A stretch of DNA of 59,997 nucleotides. Source: Niabella aurantiaca DSM 17617 (GTDB lineage Bacteria; Bacteroidota; Bacteroidia; Chitinophagales; Chitinophagaceae). Shown piece by piece: positions 44,861 to 53,904 of this stretch; the first letter of the stretch is position 1; each line of letters opens with the position of its first letter. The position numbers and the translations under genes are program-made. The notes below the pieces were generated by a model that was given only the letters and a program-made list of their open reading frames with translations, made no database searches and was not told the DNA's origin. The stretch is from contig NZ_KB893635.1 of the NCBI RefSeq assembly GCF_000374125.1, positions 1 to 59,997 on the forward strand, written 5' to 3'.

Positions 44861-44891
44861 TTTGGAGAAAAGCACGTTATATTTATCTTTG
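44861..44891 (+). promoter_or_regulatory. Consensus promoter of the LuxR-type gene
   Basis: TTTG (44861-44864), 19-base spacer, TATCTTTG (44884-44891). This is a full match to the Bacteroidota -33/-7 consensus, 16 bases before the ATG at 44908. It also rules out the longer frame beginning at 44791. Confidence 0.75.
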
Positions 44892-44907
44892 TTCTAATAT
44901 AAAAAGT

Positions 44908-45669
44908 ATGTCCCAAAACCTGTACAAGACGGATAAGTTCTCAATCGAGTACATCCCTGCTGTCGATATTTTAAAGGGGAGCTTTTTGAAGTGCAGTACT
45001 TCTGATGAATATGTAAGCGCCATAAAGGCGTTTAAGGAGGTATATGAGCGGGTGCTTCCCCGCTACACGTTTTGGGACAATACCCGGTTCAAACACATCA
45101 TCACGCCCGGGGAGCAGCAATGGACAGATGATTTTCTGAACTACCCGGGCGCGCAAAAAGGAGTTACCAAAAAGGTGGGGATCCTGGTGAGCCAGGATCT
45201 GCTGGCAATGCTTTCCGTTTATGAGATCTTTGAGGCCGGAAGGGCACCGCTGAGGCCTGGTTTCTTTGCGCATGAAGCGCAGGCGCTGGAATGGTTAACA
45301 AAAAAAGAGGAATCCACGGCCCCGCTTCCGGATAAAGACCCCGCCATTGCAGTAGGCTGGAATGCGGAAAAGGCCAAAGTGGTGATCCAGGTGGAGATGG
45401 AGGCCCAGGACCTTCCTTATTATATAAGCCGGTTCCGGCGGTTTTTAAATGATCATGATTTTTTAAAAAAGAACCTTCCGCTATTTCAGGAGCTGACCAG
45501 GCAGGAGCGCAAGATCCTGTCCATGATCATCGACGGGCAGCAGAACGGCAAAATAGCAGAACGGCTGTTTATTTCCTGCGAGACGGTGAAGACCCACCGG
45601 AAAAATATCATGCGCAAACTGGACTGCTCCAGCTTCCGTGAACTGGCCCGGTTTGGGCTGTTCCTTTAA
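44908..45669 (+). CDS. LuxR-type transcriptional regulator
   Basis: 253-residue protein with a C-terminal LuxR/NarL helix-turn-helix (about 190-250: LTRQERKILSMIIDGQQNGK, IAERLFISCETVKTHRKNIM, RKLDCSSFRELARFG). The N-terminal 180 residues resemble a PAS-like sensor domain but contain no response-regulator receiver, so no phosphorylation site is expected. The start at 44908 is fixed by a consensus promoter 16 bases upstream. It is divergent from lysS and isolated from the following cluster by 409 bases. Signal and targets unknown. Confidence 0.87.
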   Translation: MSQNLYKTDKFSIEYIPAVDILKGSFLKCSTSDEYVSAIKAFKEVYERVLPRYTFWDNTRFKHIITPGEQQWTDDFLNYPGAQKGVTKKVGILVSQDLLAMLSVYEIFEAGRAPLRPGFFAHEAQALEWLTKKEESTAPLPDKDPAIAVGWNAEKAKVVIQVEMEAQDLPYYISRFRRFLNDHDFLKKNLPLFQELTRQERKILSMIIDGQQNGKIAERLFISCETVKTHRKNIMRKLDCSSFRELARFGLFL

Positions 45670-46078
45670 GAAGGGCCGTTTAATCGCAGGATCCGGTCAA
45701 ACAACGGTATACGTAAAAGACCGTTTAGAATTTTCCTGTGATCCCACGTGAACGGGCCACTGGTTATTCAGGTACACCCACCGGCCGGTCTTTCCTTGTT
45801 TATGTCCATACGAAGATTTGGAACAATACAACCGCGCAGAATCCGGCCCCGGAAAATACCTTTGCTTCCCCTTGCCGGAATCAACATCCCGGGTTTATCA
45901 AAACTACACATTTGCTATACGCACCATGCTCCTTCCTGCCGGATCGCTAAAATGAGATGCGTTTACACGACGCAGACCATTATGGAAATGATGATTTTGA
46001 ATTCCCCGTCGTATCTTTAACGACCGCTATTTTCTTTGTAAACAAGGTTCTAAATAGCCATACAAATAAAAAGATAGA
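45670..46078. other. Intergenic region before the HD-PycTM gene
   Basis: 409 bases. Two overlapping open frames (45738-45950 and 45748-46020) lack any family resemblance and are judged non-coding. No exact TAnnTTTG box was found before the next gene. Confidence 0.5.
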
Positions 46079-47275
46079 ATGGAGTACACTGCCTTATTGC
46101 TGGATGTAGAGGAATATGTGCGGCAATACATTGCCGGTCATGCCAGGTCTGAGTTGTATTATCACAACCTGGAGCATATTGCCCATGCGGTTGCCGCGGC
46201 CAAACAGATTGCCGATCATTACCAGCTGCCGGAGAACGAATATGCCGTTGTGGTTACCGCTGCCTGGTTTCATGACCTCGGTTATTATGCAGGCGACCGG
46301 GTGGGACATGAGGAAACAGGCGCCGGTATAGCCGCCGGTTTCCTGGAGCAAAAAGGAGCAGATCGCTCCCTGATCGATGCGGTAACCGGCTGTATCCGGG
46401 CCACAAAAATGCCGCAGCGGCCGGCTAACCGCCTGGAGGCCATTGTATGTGATGCCGATCTTTTCCATCTGGGCACAGCAGGGTTTGACGCGTTCAATAA
46501 GCTGATGCGTAAGGAGGAAGAAGCGGCTTTTCAAAAGAAGATCTCAAAAGAAGACTGGCGCAACAGCACCATCCTGTTGTTGCAGCAGCATCGGTACCAC
46601 ACCGATTACTGCCGGTTGCTTTTAAATGATAAAAAACAGGAAAATCTGGAAAAACTACTCTCCAGGCAACAGGAAAAAGCAGCAGAAGCGGCAATGCCCG
46701 CCGGGGAAGGCGCCGGACAGGCTGTTACCGGCAAAAAGGGCATCAAAGAGCCCGGCCGGGGTATTGAAACGATGTTCCGGATCACTTCCACCAATAACCA
46801 GCGGTTGAGCGATATGGCAGACAACAAGGCGCAGATCCTCATTACTGTAAACTCGATCATCCTTTCGGCCATTATTACCTTATTGCTAAGAAAACTGGAC
46901 GCCGATGACCCGCTGGTATATCCGACATTCCTGATCCTCGCAACAGCGGTGATCACCATGGTAGTGGGCATCCTGGCAACGCGGCCCAGCCTGCCCAACG
47001 GGGTTTTTACACAGGAGGAAGTCGACACAAAAAAGATAAACCTGTTGTTCTTTGGTAATTTTTACCGGATGCATCTCGACGAATATGCTTCCGGTATGCG
47101 AAAGATCATGGGCGATAAGGATTTCCTGTATGATACGCTGATCAAGGATGTATTTGCGCAGGGGGTGGTTTTGGGCCGGAAATATAAATTACTGCGCCTG
47201 GCATACAATATTTTTATGTTCGGGATCATTTTTTCCGTGATCGGGTTCCTGGTTGCCATGATCCTTAATGATTAA
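46079..47275 (+). CDS. HD phosphohydrolase fused to a Pycsar-type transmembrane effector domain (PycTM)
   Basis: 398-residue two-domain protein. The N-terminal part (about 5-190) is an HD-domain hydrolase: YYHNLEHIAHA gives two metal His, AAWFHDLGYY the His-Asp pair (65-66), and AIVCDADLFHLG the distal Asp. A low-complexity linker (about 195-235) follows. The C-terminal part has FRITSTNNQRLSDMADNKAQ and ILITVNSIILSAIITLLL (first helix), a second helix around TFLILATAVITMVVGILA, the LLFFGNFYRM segment and a final helix IFMFGIIFSVIGFLVAMIL. This is the DUF5706/PycTM effector architecture known from pyrimidine-cyclase anti-phage (Pycsar) systems. No uridylate or cytidylate cyclase gene is recognisable nearby. 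It overlaps ppk1 by 8 bases. Confidence 0.87.
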   Translation: MEYTALLLDVEEYVRQYIAGHARSELYYHNLEHIAHAVAAAKQIADHYQLPENEYAVVVTAAWFHDLGYYAGDRVGHEETGAGIAAGFLEQKGADRSLIDAVTGCIRATKMPQRPANRLEAIVCDADLFHLGTAGFDAFNKLMRKEEEAAFQKKISKEDWRNSTILLLQQHRYHTDYCRLLLNDKKQENLEKLLSRQQEKAAEAAMPAGEGAGQAVTGKKGIKEPGRGIETMFRITSTNNQRLSDMADNKAQILITVNSIILSAIITLLLRKLDADDPLVYPTFLILATAVITMVVGILATRPSLPNGVFTQEEVDTKKINLLFFGNFYRMHLDEYASGMRKIMGDKDFLYDTLIKDVFAQGVVLGRKYKLLRLAYNIFMFGIIFSVIGFLVAMILND

Positions 47276-49319
47276 CGGCCAACAATACGCAATGAAGAAT
47301 TTGCAAAAATGGAACGACCGTGATATCAGCTGGCTACATTTCAACGGCCGGGTGCTGGAAGAAGCTGCAAAGCCGGATGTGCCGCTGCTGGAACGGCTCT
47401 TTTTCCTTTCCATCTACTCCTCTAACCTGGATGAATTTTACCGTGTCCGCATGCCGGTTCTGAAGGCGATCGGGCAACTGGAGGCCGGTGAAGAAAAGTC
47501 CGTTGCCGTCATTGATACCGTAAAAGCGCTGGTGAACCGGCAACAGCAGCAGTTTGGGAACATCTTACGGCAAGAGATCATTCCCGGGCTCGGGCGGGAA
47601 AAGATCCGGCTGGTATATAATGAGCCGGTTCCGGAACAGGTGGGTGCTATTGCGCGATCCTATTTTTTTGATGTGCTGACGGCCTATCTCACCCTCATAC
47701 CGTTGGAGCATACAAAACCGGTCTTTCTTGAAAACAACAAACTGTATATGCTGGTGGACCTGGTGCAAAACAACCTGCAACGCCGCTGTATCGTAAACAT
47801 CCCTTCCGACAAAGTATCCCGGTTTCTTCATACAGAGCACGATGGAACGACCTATGTGCTTTTCATCGATGACATCATCCGTCAGCAGCTGCCTTTTATT
47901 TTTAAGAATGCTAAAATAAACGGAGCCTATAATATTAAAATTACAAGAGATGCGGAGCTGAACCTCCAGGATGAATATGCCGGGGACATCGCAGTAAAAA
48001 TAGAGGAGGAAATTCAGAAAAGGGATTTTGGCCTGGCTACGCGCCTTTTGTACCCGCCGGATCTGCCGCAACCCTTGCTGCGGACCTTCGTGAATGCGTA
48101 TGGATTGCAGGGAGCCAATACCACTTCCGGCGGATATTATCACAATCTGAAAGATTTTCTTTCGTTTCCGGTAAGACCCGCGCACCTGCTTTACCCGCCG
48201 GAGCCACCATTTTCCATGGTTGCCGAAGTTTCGTCGCTCTTCGACCGTATTTCAGCGCGGGATTTCATTGTGCACACGCCTTACTGCTCCTACGACGCCG
48301 TACTGCGCTTCTTTAATGAGGCCGCCATTAACCCGGAGGTTGTGGAAGTGTACACGACCATGTACCGGGTGGCCCGCGATTCGAGGATCGCCAATGCATT
48401 GATCACTGCCGCAAAAAACGGGAAGAAAGTAACGGCATTTGTAGAGCTAAAGGCCCGCTTTGACGAAGCAAACAATATCCGGTGGGCCAAAACCATGAAA
48501 GCCGCAGGGGTAAAGATCATTTACAGCATTCCCAAGCTTAAGGTACATGCAAAAGTGGCCCTGGTTAAAGTGAACCGGGCCGGCCGCCTGAAGGATTATG
48601 GCCTTTTCTCCACGGGCAATTTCAATGAGTCCTCTGCCCGGATCTACACCGATCATATCCTGTTTACCGCAAAGCCGGGGCTGCTCCGGGAGCTGGAGCT
48701 GCTCTTTATCTTCCTGGCCAAACGGCGCAAGCCGCTTCCGGAGGAACGCTCCGTTTTCAGCACCCTGCTGGTGGCCCAGTTTAACCTGCAGGAAGAGTTC
48801 CTGCGGCGGATGGACACAGAGATCGCCCACGCCCGGAAAGGACTTCCCGCCGGCATTACCATAAAGCTGAACAATCTGGAAGAGGAGGTGATGATCTCCA
48901 AGCTGTACGAAGCCAGCTGTGCGGGGGTGCATGTGAACCTGATCGTAAGGAGTATTTGCCGGGTTGTGCCCGGTGTGGAAAACTTAAGCGAACGGATTAA
49001 AGTAAAACGGATCGTGGATCGTTATCTGGAACATGGGCGCATCTTTTTGTTTGAGAACAACGGCGACCCGCAGGTGTACCTGGGATCGGCCGATTGGATG
49101 AACCGGAACCTTTACCGGCGGATCGAGGTTTGTTTCCCGGTATCCGATCCGGAGCTTAAAAAAGAGTTAGTGACGATCCTGCAAATGCAGTGGGAAGACA
49201 CAGCCGCCGCTGTTTGGGTCGGAGCAGAAGCACAGAACATACCGCAGCACGGGAACAAAAGCAGTTTCAGATCGCAAACGGGTGTTTACCTTTACTTAAA
49301 AGAAAAATACGGAAAATGA
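47268..49319 (+). CDS. ppk1: Polyphosphate kinase 1
   Basis: 683-residue enzyme reversibly making inorganic polyphosphate from ATP. N-terminal domain: DRDISWLHFNGRVLEEA and SIYSSNLDEFYRVRMPVL. Central PLD-like domains carry the two active-site His: KLKVHAKVALVK, the autophosphorylated one, and LEHGRIFLFENNGD. The YLGSADWMNRNLYRRIEVCF motif is also present. Length matches E. coli PPK. The ATG at 47268 overlaps the end of the HD-PycTM gene by 8 bases, favouring translational coupling; an ATG at 47292 is an alternative. The next gene's ATG overlaps this stop (ATGA), so at least three genes form one transcript. Confidence 0.95.
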   Translation: MINGQQYAMKNLQKWNDRDISWLHFNGRVLEEAAKPDVPLLERLFFLSIYSSNLDEFYRVRMPVLKAIGQLEAGEEKSVAVIDTVKALVNRQQQQFGNILRQEIIPGLGREKIRLVYNEPVPEQVGAIARSYFFDVLTAYLTLIPLEHTKPVFLENNKLYMLVDLVQNNLQRRCIVNIPSDKVSRFLHTEHDGTTYVLFIDDIIRQQLPFIFKNAKINGAYNIKITRDAELNLQDEYAGDIAVKIEEEIQKRDFGLATRLLYPPDLPQPLLRTFVNAYGLQGANTTSGGYYHNLKDFLSFPVRPAHLLYPPEPPFSMVAEVSSLFDRISARDFIVHTPYCSYDAVLRFFNEAAINPEVVEVYTTMYRVARDSRIANALITAAKNGKKVTAFVELKARFDEANNIRWAKTMKAAGVKIIYSIPKLKVHAKVALVKVNRAGRLKDYGLFSTGNFNESSARIYTDHILFTAKPGLLRELELLFIFLAKRRKPLPEERSVFSTLLVAQFNLQEEFLRRMDTEIAHARKGLPAGITIKLNNLEEEVMISKLYEASCAGVHVNLIVRSICRVVPGVENLSERIKVKRIVDRYLEHGRIFLFENNGDPQVYLGSADWMNRNLYRRIEVCFPVSDPELKKELVTILQMQWEDTAAAVWVGAEAQNIPQHGNKSSFRSQTGVYLYLKEKYGK

Positions 49320-50149
49320 ACAAACTTGGGATGCTGCTGTTTTGTCTTGCCACCATTGCCTGCAGGGGCCAGAAGGAATATACAAGCCCTGCGGGGTATG
49401 ATCTTTCCCACCCCGAAACGCTGAAAATGCCGGCGGTACTGGATGAAATTTCCGGTATTAGCTTTGCTGACGGAAGCGATACGGTTTATGCCATACAGGA
49501 TGAAAGCGGAACGGTATTTCATTTTAAACCCGGGGATAAGGATCTGGTGGCAACAAAATTTGGCAAGAAAGGAGATTATGAAGATCTTTCTGTATGGAAT
49601 GACCGGCTGATTGTATTGCGCAGCGACGGGAGCCTGTACGGGTTTCCGGTGCAGGAAACCAGCCTGGCAAAGGCGGTAAATGTAAAGGAGTGGAAGAAGC
49701 CACTGCCCGAGGGAGAATATGAGGCGTTGTATGCCAATCCGGCGACCAATGAAATTGTGGTATTGTGTAAACAGTGTGCTGCAGACAAAAAGACGGGCAA
49801 GGTAAGCGGATATATTTTAGAACAGGTAAAGGATTCCCTCACTATTAAGAACCGGTTTGCCATCGATGCTTCGGCGCCTGGCAAAGGATCCTCTAAACAT
49901 AAAGGAGCATTTAAACCAAGCGCGTTGACGCGGAACCCCCAAACGGGCCAGTGGTATATTTTATCGTCCGTAAACAAATTGCTGGTGCTGGCAGATCAGA
50001 ACTGGCAGGTAACGGAAACGCATCGATTACGCCCCTCGCTGTTTTCGCAACCGGAGGGGATCGCATTTGATAAAGAGGGCAATCTGTTCATCAGCAATGA
50101 ACGGGGACCAGATGGCAACGGAGCGATTTTGAAGTTTGAACGGAAATGA
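49316..50149 (+). CDS. SdiA-regulated-type beta-propeller lipoprotein
   Basis: 277-residue lipoprotein (lipobox LATIAC at the end of a short signal peptide) of the SdiA-regulated family (PF06977), beta-propeller proteins of unknown function. Features are LDEISGISFADGSDTVYAIQ, KFGKKGDYEDLSVWNDRLIV, YEALYANPATNEIVVLCKQ, and LFSQPEGIAFDKEGNLFISN near the C-terminus, with blade repeats between. The start is the ATG at 49316 that overlaps the ppk1 stop. It may be a sensor or scaffold at the cell surface; the function is not known. Confidence 0.87.
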   Translation: MNKLGMLLFCLATIACRGQKEYTSPAGYDLSHPETLKMPAVLDEISGISFADGSDTVYAIQDESGTVFHFKPGDKDLVATKFGKKGDYEDLSVWNDRLIVLRSDGSLYGFPVQETSLAKAVNVKEWKKPLPEGEYEALYANPATNEIVVLCKQCAADKKTGKVSGYILEQVKDSLTIKNRFAIDASAPGKGSSKHKGAFKPSALTRNPQTGQWYILSSVNKLLVLADQNWQVTETHRLRPSLFSQPEGIAFDKEGNLFISNERGPDGNGAILKFERK

Positions 50150-50152
50150 CGT

Positions 50153-50253
50153 GAACCGCAAAGCACGCGGAAGATCGGCGATGATCGATGAAAGCGAGTT
50201 GCGTTGTACGTCGTTGTGAATCTTGCGAAACCCTTGTGTATTCCTTGCGGTTG
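50153..50253. repeat. Intergenic element with inverted ends, copy 1
   Basis: Starts GAACCGCAAAG (50153-50163) and ends CCTTGCGGTT (50243-50252), inverted copies of each other. Related ends occur at 56414-56460. No open frame inside. Confidence 0.45.
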
Positions 50254-50299
50254 AGAATAGACCGCGAAGCCGTTAAACCAGGAAAGAACAAACGTGTGC

Positions 50300-53200
50300 A
50301 TGTTTAAAAGAATATTTATTTTTTGGATGCTGTCCCTGCCGCTGCAGGCGATACAGTCCCAGGATTCCATCGTCAGCCGTCTCATTTTTATCGGTGACGC
50401 AGGGGAGATCAATATGCATCAATCGGATGTGATCGGGACCGCCGCCGCACAGGTCATAAGAGATAAAACAACGGTCCTCTTCCTGGGAGATAATATTTAT
50501 CCCAGCGGGATGCCGCTGGAAAATGAAGCAAAGATCCGGGATGCAGAAAAGATCCTCCGGACACAATACGAGCCGGTGATCCGCAGCGGGGCAAAAGTAT
50601 TCTTTGTGCCGGGCAATCATGACTGGGATCGCATGGGGAAGCTGGGATATCAGAAGATTCGGGCACAGGCGGCATTTATCAACGGGCAAAACAATCCGGA
50701 CCTGAAGCTGGTTCCCGGGGAAGGATGTCCCGGCCCGGTGGAGATCAGCATCTCCAATGAAATAACGGTTGTTGCCTTCGACAGTGAATGGTGGCTTTTT
50801 CAGCATGATAAGCCTTCCGGTGATTGCGAGTGCAGCACAAAGGAGGAGTTCCTGGAAAAACTTTCAGAGATCGTGAACCGCAACCGGGATAAGATGATCT
50901 TCCTTGTTTGCCATCACCCTTTTCAGAGCTATGGAGTGCATGGGGGGCATTACAATCTTAAAGATCATATTTTCCCCCTGACCAACCTGAACAGGGGACT
51001 TTATATTCCCCTGCCGGTGATCGGGTCGCTTTACCCGCTGCTCCGGAGCAGCATTCCCAATCCCGAAGACCAGGGCCACCCGGACTATAAAGAAATGGTA
51101 GCGCTTATCGACAGCGTGTTCAGCGGTCATCAGAACCTGGTGCATGTGGCCGGGCACGAGCATGGCCTGCAATTTATAAAAGGAGAACAGGTCCAGATCG
51201 TGAGCGGTGCCGGTGCAAAAAATGCCTACGTAAAAAAGGGACGGAACAGCCTTTTTGCTAAAAAGAACAGTGGATTTGTTACGGTGGATCTGGTTGCCGG
51301 CAACCGGTTGCATATTGTTTATTATGCCCTCGAAAACGGAGCGATGCAGCAGGCATTTACATACAACCTGCCGGTTATTTCGAAACGGCGGCAAGAGGCG
51401 CAGGTGTATAATGCTACGCTTACAAAAAAGGACAGCGTGGTGGTGCGCACCAACGCCGCACTGGATCGGCCGGGGCGCGGGCACCGCGCCTGGTTTGGTG
51501 AGAATTTCCGGAGAGAGTGGGCCGCTGAAACAAAACTGCCGGTACTGAAAATTTCGTCCATCGACGGCGGATTGACACCGGTGAAAGAAGGCGGAGGACT
51601 TCAGACAAAATCACTGCGACTGGTAAGCCCGTCCGGCAGGGAGTGGGTACTGCGCAATGTGAATAAAAATATGGAGATCCTCCTGCCGGAGGCTTTGAGA
51701 AATACGTTTGCCAAAGACGCCATTACCGATGCATTGAGCGGTCAACATCCTTACTCTGCCCTGATCGTACCGCCCATTGCCGATGCGGTAGGAGTACCTC
51801 ATGCCAACCCGGTGATCGGTGTAGTGGCGCCGGACACCGCATTGCTGCCCTATGCAGAAAATTTTTTCAATAAGGTTTGCCTGCTGGAAGAGCGGGAGCC
51901 CATTGGTGAAACAGATAATACGGGGAAAATGTACAAGGCCCTGTTAAAGGATAACGACAATACGGTGGACACGACTACTTATTTCAATGCCCGGCTGCTG
52001 GACCTGCTTATCGGAGACTGGGACCGGCATGAAGATCAGTGGCGCTGGGCGTATGAAAAAAAGAAAAAAGACCGCCGGTATATACCGGTACCGCGCGATC
52101 GCGACCAGGTATTTCACGTGGTACAGGGCGTATTACCCACCCTGGCGTCCAGCCCTTCGCTTATGCCACGCCTGCACGATTTTTCCGGGAAGATCAAAAA
52201 AGTGAATGCCTATTTTATGGCCGGCCGGGGACTGAACGGGAATTTCTTTAACCAGTATGATTACGACCAGTGGATGCAAAAAGTACACGCATTTACTTCG
52301 GCCGTTACAGATTCTGTTCTGGAAGCGGCCCTGCAACGGCTTCCCGCCTCTTCTTACAACATCAGGCACGATAAATTGTTAAAGATCCTTAAAGAACGAA
52401 GGAATCGTCTTCCGGCGGCAATGACAACATACTATCGTTTTTATAACAGGGTGGTGGATATCCAGACATCGGATAAAAAGGAATTCGTACAGATAACGGA
52501 TGCGGAGAACAATGGCCTGGAAGTGCTGATCCACAAAATAAACAAGGAAGGGGTGGTTACAGACCGGTTGTTTCAACGGATCTTTTCTCCTGATATTACC
52601 AAAGAGATCCGCCTGTATATCCATTCCGGAAACGACAGTGTGTTCATTAACAGTCATTCCGGCATACGGCTCCGCATCATTGGCAACAAAGATGAAAAGC
52701 AGTACCAGATTGCTCATGGAAGAAAAAATATACGGATATATGGAAAAAAAGGGCAGGTCTCCTTTACCGGGGCCGACGGGCAGATACGGAAACGGCTGTC
52801 CCGCGATAGCAGCAATACCGCCTATGCACCCACCGATCTTTATAACCGGTACTTCATCCATCCCAACCTGGGTTTCAACCGGGATGATGGCATCATGCTG
52901 GGGCTGGGTGTAAGATTCGTGAACCAGGGATTCCGGAAAACGCCCTATGCCAATGCGCACCAATTCTCCTACCTGCATTCGTTTTCATCCGGAGCCAACA
53001 GCTTCCGCTTTAAAAGCGACTGGCTGCAGGCTGTGGGCAAGGCGGACATCGTAGTTGCGGGAAGACTGCTGGCGCCCGACAATGTGCAGAATTTCTTCGG
53101 GCTCGGAAATGAGACGGGGTACGACAAATCAAAAGGAGTGGGGTACTACCGCGCACGGTTTACGCTTTTTGAAATAGTGCCCGGCCTGCGGTGGCGTTAT

Positions 53201-53899
53201 GGAAAAACAAAAGCCGTTTCGGCGGCGCCTTTTTACCAGTTTTACCGGTATGACCGGGACGACAACCAGGGTAAGCTCATTGCGACCCCGTCGCTGGTGG
53301 GCACGTATGATAGTGCAACTGTTGACAGGAACAAAAGCTACACGGGGCTTATTCTAAATTATGAAGTGGATTCGAGGGATGATCAGATGTTGCCGGCGTC
53401 CGGCGGATTTTTCAACATAAAGCTCCAGGGCTTCAAGGCGCTCAACCGTGCTGCGCGCGACTTTGCCCAGGTGCTGGCAGAATTATCCGTATTTAAAAAA
53501 CTGGGCGAAGGAGGAAATCTGGTATTGTCCGACAGGATCGGGGGCGGGGCCACCATCGGCAACGCACCCTTCTATCAATCCCTGTTTTTGGGTGGCCAGG
53601 AGAACCTGCTGGGATACCGGAAATTCCGGTTTGCAGGAGAACAGCTCCTCTATAATAACCTGCAATTAAGGATCAAAATAGCCGATATCGGAAGCTACAT
53701 TCTGCCGGGACAATTGGGACTTTCCGGATTCTTCGACGCCGGCCGGGTATGGGCTTCAGGATACAGCAGCAAAAAGATTCACACGGGAGTAGGCGGTGGC
53801 CTTTACTTTGTGCCCGCGCAAATGGCTGTGGTGCAGCTGTTGGCGGGATATTCACGGGAAGGCTGGTATCCTCATTTTAGCATCGGATTCAGATTTTAA
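50300..53899 (+). CDS. Metallophosphoesterase / outer-membrane beta-barrel fusion
   Basis: 1199-residue protein starting at the ATG at 50300 (the GTG two codons earlier adds nothing). A signal peptide (FIFWMLSLPLQAIQSQ) is followed by a calcineurin-type metallophosphoesterase (about 25-310): FIGDAGE, FLGDNIYPSG, PGNHDWDRMG, VCHHPFQSYG, VAGHEHGLQ give all metal ligands. A middle region (about 380-760) contains DLLIGDWDRHEDQWRW near residue 573 and PRDRDQVF, reminiscent of the catalytic loop and metal site of atypical kinases, but this is not certain. The last 350 residues form a surface-antigen/Omp85-like barrel with a terminal aromatic residue (SIGFRF). It follows the SdiA-regulated gene after 150 bases and precedes the 801-residue gene by 5 bases. 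Confidence 0.85.
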   Translation: MFKRIFIFWMLSLPLQAIQSQDSIVSRLIFIGDAGEINMHQSDVIGTAAAQVIRDKTTVLFLGDNIYPSGMPLENEAKIRDAEKILRTQYEPVIRSGAKVFFVPGNHDWDRMGKLGYQKIRAQAAFINGQNNPDLKLVPGEGCPGPVEISISNEITVVAFDSEWWLFQHDKPSGDCECSTKEEFLEKLSEIVNRNRDKMIFLVCHHPFQSYGVHGGHYNLKDHIFPLTNLNRGLYIPLPVIGSLYPLLRSSIPNPEDQGHPDYKEMVALIDSVFSGHQNLVHVAGHEHGLQFIKGEQVQIVSGAGAKNAYVKKGRNSLFAKKNSGFVTVDLVAGNRLHIVYYALENGAMQQAFTYNLPVISKRRQEAQVYNATLTKKDSVVVRTNAALDRPGRGHRAWFGENFRREWAAETKLPVLKISSIDGGLTPVKEGGGLQTKSLRLVSPSGREWVLRNVNKNMEILLPEALRNTFAKDAITDALSGQHPYSALIVPPIADAVGVPHANPVIGVVAPDTALLPYAENFFNKVCLLEEREPIGETDNTGKMYKALLKDNDNTVDTTTYFNARLLDLLIGDWDRHEDQWRWAYEKKKKDRRYIPVPRDRDQVFHVVQGVLPTLASSPSLMPRLHDFSGKIKKVNAYFMAGRGLNGNFFNQYDYDQWMQKVHAFTSAVTDSVLEAALQRLPASSYNIRHDKLLKILKERRNRLPAAMTTYYRFYNRVVDIQTSDKKEFVQITDAENNGLEVLIHKINKEGVVTDRLFQRIFSPDITKEIRLYIHSGNDSVFINSHSGIRLRIIGNKDEKQYQIAHGRKNIRIYGKKGQVSFTGADGQIRKRLSRDSSNTAYAPTDLYNRYFIHPNLGFNRDDGIMLGLGVRFVNQGFRKTPYANAHQFSYLHSFSSGANSFRFKSDWLQAVGKADIVVAGRLLAPDNVQNFFGLGNETGYDKSKGVGYYRARFTLFEIVPGLRWRYGKTKAVSAAPFYQFYRYDRDDNQGKLIATPSLVGTYDSATVDRNKSYTGLILNYEVDSRDDQMLPASGGFFNIKLQGFKALNRAARDFAQVLAELSVFKKLGEGGNLVLSDRIGGGATIGNAPFYQSLFLGGQENLLGYRKFRFAGEQLLYNNLQLRIKIADIGSYILPGQLGLSGFFDAGRVWASGYSSKKIHTGVGGGLYFVPAQMAVVQLLAGYSREGWYPHFSIGFRF

Positions 53900-53904
53900 T
53901 TACC

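Noticed and set aside
45738-46020. Two overlapping small frames before the HD-PycTM gene
   Set aside because: Both overlap in different frames, with no conserved motif or signal peptide.
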